Assembly: GCA_018065965.1 (NCBI GenBank)
Contig: JAGHSH010000208.1
Span: forward strand, 1-22,138
Direction: 5' to 3'
Origin: Candidatus Apopatocola equi
Lineage (GTDB): Bacteria; Bacillota; Clostridia; Oscillospirales; Oscillospiraceae
DNA length: 22,138 bases
The notes under the pieces are model-generated. The model did no database searches, was not told where the DNA came from, and worked only from the letters and a program-made list of their open reading frames with translations. Shown piece by piece: positions 15,692 through 22,138 of this stretch (the first letter of the stretch is position 1; the number at the start of each line of letters is the position of its first letter). The position numbers and the translations under genes are program-made.

Positions 15692-16180
15692 ATGGAGAAG
15701 AGAAGCTACGGGAGCATACTGCTGTTTCTGCCCGGTGCGGCCGCGGTGGTCGCGCTGGATCAGTGGTTCAAGGCATGGATCGTTGCGCACATCGCTCTCG
15801 ACGGCGGCACCCTGCCGCTGATCCCCGGGCTGATGCATCTGACGCACATCCACAACACCGGCGCCGCCTTCAGTATGCTGGAGGGCAGCCGGGTCTTTTT
15901 CCTGCTTCTGCTGGCCGTGTTTGCCGTGCTGGTGATCCTGGCCATCCGCACCCGCTATCTGGAAACCGGCTTTGACTGCTGGATCGGTATGCTGGCACTG
16001 GGCGGAGCGTTGGGAAACGGCATTGACCGCTTTCGGCTCGGCTACGTGGTGGATATGTTCGAGCTGGAGTTCATGCGCTTCGCCGTGTTCAATATCGCGG
16101 ATATTGTTCTCTGCGTCTGCGCATTTCTGTATATCCTCCGGGTGCTGACCTCCCGGGACACAAAAAAAGAGGACGCCTGA
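15692..16180 (+). CDS. lspA: Lipoprotein signal peptidase (signal peptidase II)
   Basis: A 162-residue membrane aspartyl protease that removes the signal peptide from diacylated prolipoproteins; several such lipoproteins are encoded in this window. All conserved motifs are present: D23 in ALDQWFK, NTGAAF (55-60), GGALGNGIDR (104-113) with N109 and D112, and the catalytic pair D121 (GYVVDM) and D137 (FNIADI). Four membrane helices are expected (about 9-28, 68-86, 97-112 and 130-150). The ATG at 15692 has AGGAGG 7 bases upstream. The last codons lie inside the terminator stem. Confidence 0.96.
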   Translation: MEKRSYGSILLFLPGAAAVVALDQWFKAWIVAHIALDGGTLPLIPGLMHLTHIHNTGAAFSMLEGSRVFFLLLLAVFAVLVILAIRTRYLETGFDCWIGMLALGGALGNGIDRFRLGYVVDMFELEFMRFAVFNIADIVLCVCAFLYILRVLTSRDTKKEDA

Positions 16181-16192
16181 TGCGTCCTCTTT
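16166..16192. terminator. Terminator at the lspA/ribU junction
   Basis: An 11-bp stem AAAGAGGACGC (16166-16176) with its complement (16182-16192) and a 5-base loop, flanked by an A-run. It overlaps the lspA stop codon, and ribU, transcribed from the other side, ends 9 bases away, so it probably serves both. Confidence 0.7.
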
Positions 16193-16200
16193 GCGCCTTA

Positions 16201-16917
16201 TTACCGGTTTTCCTTGAAGAACACCCGCTCCAGCCGCTTATAGAGCAGCGCCGTCAGTACGGAGTCGCAGACGCCCTTGAGCAGATTGAAGGGCACCACC
16301 GCATAGAGCACCAGCGTACTCAGAGAGGTGATGGAGCTGTTGACCTTGGTACCCATGGCCACAATGGCGCTGAGATCCATGCCGTAGAGAGAGGCAAAAC
16401 GGGGAATGAGGTAGAGCGCATTGAAAACAGAGCCGAAAACGGTCATCACCAGCGTACCCACAGCCATGCCGACCCATCCGGCTTTTGCCGTGCGTCTGGC
16501 GCAGTAGAGGAAGCTGGCGGGCAGCACAAAGGAAGCGCCCACCACAAAGTTTGCGAAGTCTCCCACGAAGGCCGTGGAGCTGCCCTTGAGCAGGAGCTTG
16601 AGAAAAACCTTCAGGAATTCGCTCATCACGCCCGCCACGGGCCCCAGATAGAAGGAGCAGAGCAGCACGGGCAGCTCGCTCAGATCCAGCTTATAAAAGC
16701 CGGGCGCGAAAAACAGCGGAATATCCAGCAGCATCAGCACTGCACCGATGGCGGAGAACATGGCCACCAGCGCAATATAGCGGGCGCCCTTCGCCCTGCG
16801 GGGGTTGGGCAGCAGCTTCTCCAGCGCCTTGGCGATGAGCACCAGCGCGATGACCACGCCCAGACAGACGGCCACAAAACCCAGTGAGTTCTTCGTTGTT
16901 TCCCAGAGTTTTCCCAT
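16201..16917 (-). CDS. ribU: Riboflavin ECF transporter S component
   Basis: A 238-residue membrane protein. Residues 10-30 form an extra N-terminal helix, followed by the six-helix S-component fold. Typical RibU traits are KLDLSELPVLLCSFYLGPVAGVMSEFLKVFLKLL (about 76-109) and GSSTAFVGDFANFVVGASFVLPAS (112-135). It binds riboflavin and works with a shared energizing module EcfA-A'-T, not encoded here. The ATG at 16917 has GGAGGA 7 bases upstream; an upstream ATG at 17091 lies in the riboswitch. The FMN riboswitch directly before it (16998-17105) confirms the substrate. Confidence 0.93.
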   Translation of the reverse strand: MGKLWETTKNSLGFVAVCLGVVIALVLIAKALEKLLPNPRRAKGARYIALVAMFSAIGAVLMLLDIPLFFAPGFYKLDLSELPVLLCSFYLGPVAGVMSEFLKVFLKLLLKGSSTAFVGDFANFVVGASFVLPASFLYCARRTAKAGWVGMAVGTLVMTVFGSVFNALYLIPRFASLYGMDLSAIVAMGTKVNSSITSLSTLVLYAVVPFNLLKGVCDSVLTALLYKRLERVFFKENR

Positions 16918-16930
16918 TCCCGTATCCTCC

Positions 16931-16966
16931 AAAAAATAAAAAATCCCGAAGCAGACATACTTCGGG
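16931..16966 (-). terminator. Riboswitch-controlled terminator before ribU
   Basis: On the minus strand CCCGAAG (16966-16960) pairs with CTTCGGG (16951-16945) over an 8-base loop and is followed by a T-rich run (16944-16931). A third copy, CTTCGGG at 17103-17097 in the aptamer's 5' arm, can pair with the same CCCGAAG as an antiterminator. Confidence 0.85.
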
Positions 16967-16997
16967 CATGAAAAAAACAAACCGGCACTGTGGCCGC

Positions 16998-17105
16998 GTC
17001 CCCTCCCATCCAGACTGTACTGTCGGTTCCGGAATCGCACCGGATCAGCACTTGCGCGCTCGCGGACTTTACCGCCGGTGGGGAATCTCACCCCGCCCCG
17101 AAGAC
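16998..17105 (-). ncRNA. FMN riboswitch (RFN element)
   Basis: On the minus strand it shows the conserved order of the RFN element: CTTCGGGGC, GGGTGAGATTCCCC, ACCGGCGGTAAAGTCCGCG, GATCCGGTGCGATTCCGG, ACCGACAGTACAGTCTGGAT. P1 is GTCTTC (17105-17100) with GGGGAC (17003-16998). FMN binding is expected to free the terminator arm and stop ribU transcription. Confidence 0.95.
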
Positions 17106-17114
17106 TGCAGGCCC

Positions 17115-17142
17115 ATTATAACAGAAAACACCGCTTTGTCAA
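17115..17142 (-). promoter_or_regulatory. ribU promoter
   Basis: On the minus strand TTGACA (17142-17137), 16 bases, TATAAT (17120-17115). Both boxes are perfect sigma-A consensus, placing the transcript start just before the riboswitch. Confidence 0.9.
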
Positions 17143-17175
17143 GCAGCGCCGCCGCTATTCCCGGTGCTGTTTCCC

Positions 17176-17204
17176 TTGCACTTTTCCGTCCGCTTCTGTA
17201 TAAT
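17176..17204 (+). promoter_or_regulatory. Promoter of the aminopeptidase gene
   Basis: TTGCAC (17176-17181), 17 bases, TATAAT (17199-17204); the start codon lies 33 bases further on. It is divergent from the ribU promoter. Confidence 0.8.
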
Positions 17205-17237
17205 CAGAGCAAAACTACGGTCTTGGGAGGTTTTCGG

Positions 17238-18464
17238 ATGAAGAAAAAGGAGCTTCGCGCTTACGCGCGTCTGATCGCCCGCACCGGCGCCGCCGTGCAG
17301 AGCGGGCAGGAGGTACTGATCTATGCATCGTTGGATCAGATCCAATTCGTGGAATGGCTCACAGAGGAGTGCTATCTTGCCGGAGCCCGGAAGGTCATCG
17401 TGGAGTGGAGCCATGATGCGCTGACGCTCCTGCACACCCGCTATCAGAGCGTGGAGGAGCTTTGCCGCCACGAGGACTGGGAGCTGAGCCGGCTGGCTCA
17501 CATCCGGGACGAGCTGAGCGTACATATCTATCTGGAGAGCAGCGGCCCCGACGCTCTCGCCGGGATCGATCAGGAGAAATACAACCGGAGCGTGCAGGCA
17601 TGGCGCGCCATCCGCAAGCCCTACCGGGACGTAATGGACGGGCGCTATCAGTGGTGCATTGCCGCTGTGCCCGGCCGGGAATGGGCCAGACGGGTATTCC
17701 CCGGCTGTAAGACGAAAAAGGCCGTTAAGAAGCTCTGGAAGGCCATTCTTTCTGCCTCCCGCGCCATCGGCGACGGCGAGAAGAACTGGCAGGAGCACGA
17801 TGCCGCCCTCAAGGCTCGCTGCGACTGGCTCAACAGCCTGCAGCTTCGCGCCCTCCACTATACCGCCGACAACGGCACCGACCTGACCGTGGGGCTGATC
17901 CCCGGCTGCCGCTTCAACGGCGGCAGCGACACCACCCCCGCCGGCGTGACCTTTGAGGCCAATATTCCCTCGGAGGAGTGCTTCACCTCTCCCAGAGCCG
18001 GGGAGGCCGAGGGCATCGTTTATGCCACCAAGCCCCTGAGCTATCAGGGACAGCTCATTGAGGACTTCTCCCTGCGCTTTGAGGGCGGCAGAGCCGTGGA
18101 GGCACACGCGGCCAAAAATGAGGAGCTGCTGCGCTCCATTCTGGAGATGGACGAAAATGCTGCCAGACTGGGCGAGGCGGCGCTCATCCCCGTGGAGAGC
18201 CCCATCAGCCGCAGCGGTCTGCTCTTCTATTCCACGCTCTTTGACGAAAATGCCTCCTGCCATCTGGCGCTGGGCGACGGCTTTGACGAGTGCGTGCCCG
18301 GGTTTGAGAACATGAGCCATCAGCAGCTTTGCGACATGGGCATCAACGATTCTCTCATCCACGTGGATTTCATGATCGGCTGCGAGAGCATGTGCATCGA
18401 CGGCGTAACCGAAAGCGGCGAGACCGTGGCCATTTTCCGCCGGGGCAGCTGGGCGGAGGGATGA
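17238..18464 (+). CDS. M29-family metallo-aminopeptidase
   Basis: A 408-residue cytoplasmic leucyl-type aminopeptidase of the AmpS/AmpT/PepS family, of normal length. The active-site motifs are NIPSEECFTSPR (242-253) with metal ligand Glu247, Glu313 in RLGEAAL, His342 in CHLALGDGF, and His375/Asp377 in SLIHVDFMIG, matching the ligand pattern known for the family. The N-terminal domain (1-about 105) is the usual Rossmann-like dimer part. It removes N-terminal residues from peptides, which fits the oligopeptide transporter encoded about 1.5 kb further. The ATG at 17238 has GGAGG 7 bases before it and a promoter at 17176-17204. Confidence 0.92.
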   Translation: MKKKELRAYARLIARTGAAVQSGQEVLIYASLDQIQFVEWLTEECYLAGARKVIVEWSHDALTLLHTRYQSVEELCRHEDWELSRLAHIRDELSVHIYLESSGPDALAGIDQEKYNRSVQAWRAIRKPYRDVMDGRYQWCIAAVPGREWARRVFPGCKTKKAVKKLWKAILSASRAIGDGEKNWQEHDAALKARCDWLNSLQLRALHYTADNGTDLTVGLIPGCRFNGGSDTTPAGVTFEANIPSEECFTSPRAGEAEGIVYATKPLSYQGQLIEDFSLRFEGGRAVEAHAAKNEELLRSILEMDENAARLGEAALIPVESPISRSGLLFYSTLFDENASCHLALGDGFDECVPGFENMSHQQLCDMGINDSLIHVDFMIGCESMCIDGVTESGETVAIFRRGSWAEG

Positions 18465-18469
18465 AAGGT

Positions 18470-18498
18470 TTGTAATTTGTCCTTGGGTGTGTTATGAT
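18470..18498 (+). promoter_or_regulatory. Promoter of the repeat lipoprotein gene
   Basis: TTGTAA (18470-18475), 17 bases, TATGAT (18493-18498), with the start codon 40 bases further. Confidence 0.55.
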
Positions 18499-18538
18499 AA
18501 TGATTCGCAAAAAAACTTGCATACGCAGGAGGAAAAAC

Positions 18539-19786
18539 ATGAAAAAAATCATTGCAATTCTGCTTGCCCTCTCCGTGCTCTTCGCCCTGACAGCCTGCTC
18601 GAAAACGGAAAAAGCTGACGAGAACGAAGCCGCACCGGAGATCGGCATGCCAAACCCCATGCGGGAAGTATCCGCCGATGAGCTGGAGCTCTACGTAAAT
18701 GTTCCGGAAGGTGCAGCCGACGTGAGGTACTTCATCATCGAAGACGGCGAGAACAGGCTGGAGCAGGTGAGCTACACGCTGGAAGGCAAGGATTATTGCT
18801 ATCGCATGCAGCAGACCGGTGACGTTGTCGCCTATGATATGTCCGGCATTTATGCCAACGGGTGGGAGACCGAGGACGCCGCGGTGAGCTACTGTGACGC
18901 CGTTGTCATGAACAGCTCCGAAGGCTCTGTCATCTACTGGATGGACGTTGTCCCCGGCATCAACTACACGCTCAGCAGCACGCAGCAGCTCTCCGCCGAC
19001 GAGCTTTCCGAGGCAGCCGCCGCTCTCTTCGTCCCGATGCAGGGCGATGCGGCAGGAGACGAGGACACCCCCGTTTTGACGGAAAGTCATTATGAGGACG
19101 CCGACTTCGACACCGTGGACGTGGAATACGTCGGTATGAACGTCTACAAGATCACCATCGGTCTTTACCGCCTGTCCACCTTTGAGGGCGAGGGTCACTG
19201 GGAAGAGGAAAGCCTGAAATTCACGGTGGAAGCCCCTGACGGCAGCAGCATTGACGGCCGTTTCTACCCCTGTGAGGATGCAGATAGCTTCGCTCTGTGC
19301 TTCACCGAATCCAAATGGAGTCTGCTGGAGAGCGGCACGGTTCTGGAAGGCTTTCTCCCCACGGAGCCTGCAATCGGTATGCCCAATCCCATGACCGAGG
19401 TTTCCTCCGACGAGCTGGAATTCGATGTGAACCTTCCGGAAGGTGCAGCCGACGTCCGATACTTCATCCTGAAAGGCGGCGAGAATAAGCTGGAGCAGGT
19501 AAGCTACACGCTGGACGGCAAGGATTTTTGGTACCGTATGCAGCGAACCGGCGAACTTGCTTCCTATGATATGTCCGGTATTTATACCGACGAGTGGGAG
19601 ACCGAAGCCGCCGCGGTGAGCTACTGTGACGCTGTTGTCTTGATCAGCTCCGAGGGCTCCGTCATCTACTGGCTGGATGTTGTCCCCGGCGTCAACTATA
19701 CGCTCAGCTGCGCCCAGCAGCTTTCCGCTGCCGAGCTTTCCGAGGCAGCCGCTGCCCTCTTCGTTCCGATGCAGGGTGAGTCCTGA
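18539..19786 (+). CDS. Lipoprotein with two near-identical 135-residue domains
   Basis: A 415-residue protein. The signal peptide MKKIIAILLALSVLFALTAC has lipobox LTAC with Cys20. Two copies of one domain follow, at residues 35-169 and 279-413, agreeing at about 107 of 135 positions by eye; each begins IGMPNPM and ends ALFVPMQG. Between them (170-278) is a different domain (SHYEDADFDTVDVEYVGMNVYKIT). The repeat's pattern (a GMPNP start, then ADVRYFI, EQVSYTLxGKDxxYRMQ and DMSGIY) resembles DUF4367-like domains of clostridial lipoproteins, of unknown function. Expected to sit on the outer face of the membrane. The ATG at 18539 has AGGAGG 6 bases upstream. Its own promoter and terminator make it monocistronic. 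Confidence 0.85.
   Translation: MKKIIAILLALSVLFALTACSKTEKADENEAAPEIGMPNPMREVSADELELYVNVPEGAADVRYFIIEDGENRLEQVSYTLEGKDYCYRMQQTGDVVAYDMSGIYANGWETEDAAVSYCDAVVMNSSEGSVIYWMDVVPGINYTLSSTQQLSADELSEAAAALFVPMQGDAAGDEDTPVLTESHYEDADFDTVDVEYVGMNVYKITIGLYRLSTFEGEGHWEEESLKFTVEAPDGSSIDGRFYPCEDADSFALCFTESKWSLLESGTVLEGFLPTEPAIGMPNPMTEVSSDELEFDVNLPEGAADVRYFILKGGENKLEQVSYTLDGKDFWYRMQRTGELASYDMSGIYTDEWETEAAAVSYCDAVVLISSEGSVIYWLDVVPGVNYTLSCAQQLSAAELSEAAAALFVPMQGES
18641..19045 (+). repeat. In-frame direct repeat, copy 1
   Basis: Encodes residues 35-169 of the lipoprotein; pairs with 19373-19777 with the same length and no gaps. Confidence 0.9.
19373..19777 (+). repeat. In-frame direct repeat, copy 2
   Basis: Encodes residues 279-413; ungapped against copy 1, with substitutions scattered along its whole length rather than clustered. 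Confidence 0.9.
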
Positions 19787-19817
19787 TAGAGCGGATTCCG
19801 AAATCAGAATAGCAGTC

Positions 19818-19851
19818 AAAAGAGCCTTTGCTTCGGCAAAGGCTCTTTTTT
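19818..19851 (+). terminator. Terminator of the repeat lipoprotein gene
   Basis: A perfect 14-bp stem (19818-19831 with 19836-19849) with a stable TTCG loop and a T-run. Confidence 0.92.
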
Positions 19852-19872
19852 GATGCTTTTTCTCCCTCTGCG

Positions 19873-19906
19873 TAAAAAAACTGACGCCCCATCTCTGAGG
19901 CGTCAG
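19873..19906 (-). terminator. Terminator of the peptide-binding protein gene
   Basis: On the minus strand an 8-bp stem CTGACGCC (19906-19899) with GGCGTCAG (19888-19881), followed by seven T (19880-19874). It lies about 45 bases after the gene's stop. Confidence 0.85.
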
Positions 19907-19950
19907 CATATTGCGCGGTTTCATATCCCAGCGGGGGGACGTTCTGCAGA

Positions 19951-21663
19951 TTACTCGAGCACGTAGGCGTACTGGAAGTACCAGTAGCCGTAGGGGCTGT
20001 GCCAGGAGCCCTGCAGGTCGTTGGACTGCAGCCAGAAGTCGTTGTAGTAAGCAACGGGGATGCAGGCGTAGTCGGCCATCATGATGTCCTCGGCCTCGTG
20101 CAGCTTCTCGAAGTGGACCTTCTGGTCAGCGCAGCGGGAAGCGTCGATGGCAGCGTCGAAATCGGGGTTGTTGTACTTGCCGTCGTTGTTGCCGTTGGTG
20201 GAGTACAGCAGCTCGATCTGGTTGGAGGCATCGTTGTAGTCCATGACCCAGCCGTTACGGGCGATCTGGAAGTCGCCGGCGCGGCGGGCGGGAGTGAAGG
20301 AAGCCCACTCGACCTTATTGATGGTCAGGTTCACGCCGATTTCCTTCCAGGCCTGCTGCAGGTACTCAGCCAGAGCCACGTGGTAGCCGGCATCGTTGGT
20401 CTTGTACTCGAGGGTGGGCAGACCTTCGCCGTTGGGATAGCCGGCATCGGCCAGAGCGGCCTTGGCAGCCTCCAGATTGGCGTCGTAGTCATCGGAGATG
20501 TAGGTGCCGCCGTTGGCAGCAACAGCGTTGTCAAAGAAGGAGCCTTCGTAGTCGGCAACGCCGGGGCCCATGAAGTTGTAGGCGGGAGAGTAGGTGCCCT
20601 GCATGATGACATTGGCAACGTACTCACGGTCGATGGCCAGGGAGAGAGCCTTGCGCAGATCCTTGTTCTGCATCAGCTCGTCATTGAGGTTCAGGGAGAC
20701 GTAGTAGGTGCCGAGGATGGTGTCAACATAGAAGTCGCCGCCGTCTTCAGCCTTGGTCAGGGAGGGGATCTCCTCGGTGGGGACGTCCTTGATCATCAGG
20801 GCAGCGCCGCTCTGGTAAGCAGCGTAGGAAGCGGAGGAGTCCTCAAGCAGGAGGAAGGTGAGCTGCTCGGTCACGATCTTCTCGTTGTCCCAGCCGCCGA
20901 CATAGTTGGGGTTCTTGGCGCAGACGATACGCTCGCCGGGGACCCACTCGGTGATCATGTAGGGGCCGTTGCAGACGTAGGTAGCAGGATCGGTGGCCCA
21001 GGCGTCGCCGTTGGCTTCAACGGTGGCCTTCTGCACGGGGCTCATGGTACCGAAAGCGCAGAGCTTGTCAAAGTAGGGGCAGGGGTAAGCCAGAGTGATG
21101 GTGAGGGTCTTGCCGTCCTCGCTGGCAACGACATTCAGCTTGTCCAGGTCGCCGGTCTCGACGGCCTCGGCATAGCCTTCGATCATGCCGACAACGGTCT
21201 CACCGTAAGGGGCAGCGACCACGGGGTCGGCGATGCGCTTCATGGTGTACTCGAAGTCCTTGGCGTTCAGCTCGGTGCCGTCGCTCCACTTCAGGCCGTC
21301 GCGCATGGTGAAGGTCCAGACAAGGCCGTCATCGCTGACGGTGTAGCCCTCGGCCTGGCCGGGAACAACAGCGTTGTTCTCGTCAACGATGAGCAGGGTC
21401 TCGAAGAGGGTGATGAGCATGTTGCCGCCGTCGACAGCGCTGTTCAGAGCGGGGTCGAGGGTCTCGGGGTTGGGGCCGATCTGCACGGTGATGTTCTCGG
21501 CATAAGCGGGAGCACCGGTCTCAGCCTCAGCAGGGGTGGCCTCCGTCTCGGCAGGGGTCTCGGTCTGGGTCACAGCGGGCTTTTCCTCGGTCTTGGTGCC
21601 GCCGCAGGCGCAGAGGGAGAGAACCATGCACAGAGCCAGAAGCAAAGCGAGAAGCTTCTTCAT
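19951..21663 (-). CDS. Oligopeptide ABC transporter substrate-binding lipoprotein (OppA/DppA family)
   Basis: A 570-residue SBP_bac_5 protein. The signal peptide MKKLLALLLALCMVLSLCAC has Cys20 as lipid anchor. An acidic/Thr linker (21-55) is followed by the binding fold: NPETLDPALNS, DGLVWTFTMRDGLKWSDGTELNAKDFEYTMKR (the family signature), CNGPYMITEWVPGERIVCAKNPNYV, and KALSLAIDREYVANVI. It captures peptides outside the cell and hands them to the permease. The ATG at 21663 has GGAGGA 6 bases before it. It follows the ATPase gene by 79 bases in the same direction, so it is the last gene of an opp/dpp-type operon, although the binding protein often comes first. Codon use suggests high expression. 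The peptide specificity is unknown. Confidence 0.95.
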   Translation of the reverse strand: MKKLLALLLALCMVLSLCACGGTKTEEKPAVTQTETPAETEATPAEAETGAPAYAENITVQIGPNPETLDPALNSAVDGGNMLITLFETLLIVDENNAVVPGQAEGYTVSDDGLVWTFTMRDGLKWSDGTELNAKDFEYTMKRIADPVVAAPYGETVVGMIEGYAEAVETGDLDKLNVVASEDGKTLTITLAYPCPYFDKLCAFGTMSPVQKATVEANGDAWATDPATYVCNGPYMITEWVPGERIVCAKNPNYVGGWDNEKIVTEQLTFLLLEDSSASYAAYQSGAALMIKDVPTEEIPSLTKAEDGGDFYVDTILGTYYVSLNLNDELMQNKDLRKALSLAIDREYVANVIMQGTYSPAYNFMGPGVADYEGSFFDNAVAANGGTYISDDYDANLEAAKAALADAGYPNGEGLPTLEYKTNDAGYHVALAEYLQQAWKEIGVNLTINKVEWASFTPARRAGDFQIARNGWVMDYNDASNQIELLYSTNGNNDGKYNNPDFDAAIDASRCADQKVHFEKLHEAEDIMMADYACIPVAYYNDFWLQSNDLQGSWHSPYGYWYFQYAYVLE

Positions 21664-21742
21664 GGTAATTCCTCCATTTTATATTATCAGATTTTGCTGA
21701 CGATTTATGAATAGCTGCCGGAGCAGCGTATTCCCGGTTGGA

Positions 21743-22138
21743 TCACTGAACCGCGTCCAGATTGTGGCAGGCAGCCCAATGGCCGGAGGAGATCTCCTTC
21801 AGCGCGGGCGTCTCCGCGGCGCAGCGCTCCGTGGCATAGGGGCAGCGGGTACGGAAGCGGCAGCCGCTGGGCGGGTTCAGGGGGCTGGGCACATCGCCCT
21901 GCAGGACGATGCGCTTGGTGGTGCGGGCCGTCTTGGGATCGGCCACGGGGATGGCGGAGATCAGGCTCCGGGTATAGGGATGGGCGGAGTGGGCAATGAG
22001 CTCATAGCTGTCGGCCAGCTCCACCAGCTTGCCCAGATACATCACGCCGATGCGGTTGGAAATGTGGCGCACCACGCTCAGATCGTGGGCGATGAAGAGA
22101 TAGGTCAGGCCGCTCTCGTTCTGCAGATCCTCGAACAT
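21743..22138 (-). CDS. Partial oligopeptide ABC transporter ATP-binding protein (OppF/DppF), C-terminal end
   Basis: The last 131 residues of an ABC ATPase that continues past the right edge; the ATG at the edge is internal, not the start. Visible are the switch His in YLFIAHDLSVVRHISNRIGVMYLGKLVE, then the oligo_HPY extension HPYTRSLISAIP and the Cys-rich end PPSGCRFRTRCPYATERC, typical of OppD/OppF and DppD/DppF. The NHPYT-type end with a short tail fits the F subunit. It energises peptide import together with the binding protein encoded downstream. The Walker A and B motifs are outside the window. Confidence 0.93.
   Translation of the reverse strand: MFEDLQNESGLTYLFIAHDLSVVRHISNRIGVMYLGKLVELADSYELIAHSAHPYTRSLISAIPVADPKTARTTKRIVLQGDVPSPLNPPSGCRFRTRCPYATERCAAETPALKEISSGHWAACHNLDAVQ

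Noticed and set aside
18320..19924. Long minus-strand frame opposite the repeat lipoprotein
   Set aside because: Antisense of the duplicated coding region; the plus strand has promoter, ribosome site, signal peptide and terminator.
19999..21714. 571-codon plus-strand open frame opposite the peptide-binding protein
   Set aside because: Val/Gly/Leu-rich repetitive shadow of a strongly codon-biased gene.

Overview
The window looks like a chromosomal segment of a GC-rich, low-oxygen Firmicute, most likely a gut clostridium of the Oscillospiraceae/Ruminococcaceae type. Support for this is the AGGAGG-type ribosome sites throughout, short clostridial lipoprotein signal peptides (LCAC, LTAC), a RibU-type ECF riboflavin S component under an FMN riboswitch, a SpoVB/YtgP-type flippase, an M29 aminopeptidase and HU next to lspA. 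The species assignment is inference. Apart from one AT-rich gene, the content is mostly housekeeping and envelope or transport functions.

Left part (1-4970): the start of a lipoprotein (minus), a GPH/MelB-like sugar-cation symporter (minus), a 530-base stretch without a convincing gene that holds a tRNA-3'-end-like scrap and a strong terminator, then a 707-residue CASTOR/POLLUX-type two-RCK cation channel (minus). The channel gene is clearly AT-richer than everything else here. A tRNA-Ser(UGA) with its own near-consensus promoter and terminator follows.

Middle part (4974-11690): a response regulator and histidine kinase pair (minus, ATGA-coupled); a divergent membrane acyltransferase (plus); a PfkB-family kinase (minus) and a GNAT acetyltransferase (plus), which are transcribed divergently from two well-formed promoters flanking an AT palindrome; and a small unknown multi-TM protein whose start overlaps the GNAT stop by ATGA. 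A REP-like hairpin element and a strong 19-bp bidirectional terminator follow.

Right part (11694-22138): prfC (RF3, minus), a SpoVB-like flippase broken by a single missing base, the HU gene, lspA, and convergent ribU. ribU has a complete FMN riboswitch in which three copies of the same 7-base arm form terminator and antiterminator alternatives. Then come an M29 aminopeptidase with a consensus promoter, a lipoprotein built from two nearly identical 135-residue repeats, and on the minus strand an oligopeptide-binding lipoprotein preceded by the C-terminal end of an OppF/DppF ATPase. I see no CRISPR array, phage or complete insertion sequence. The most unusual items are the AT-rich channel gene, the internally duplicated lipoprotein, the frameshifted flippase and the compact riboswitch switch.
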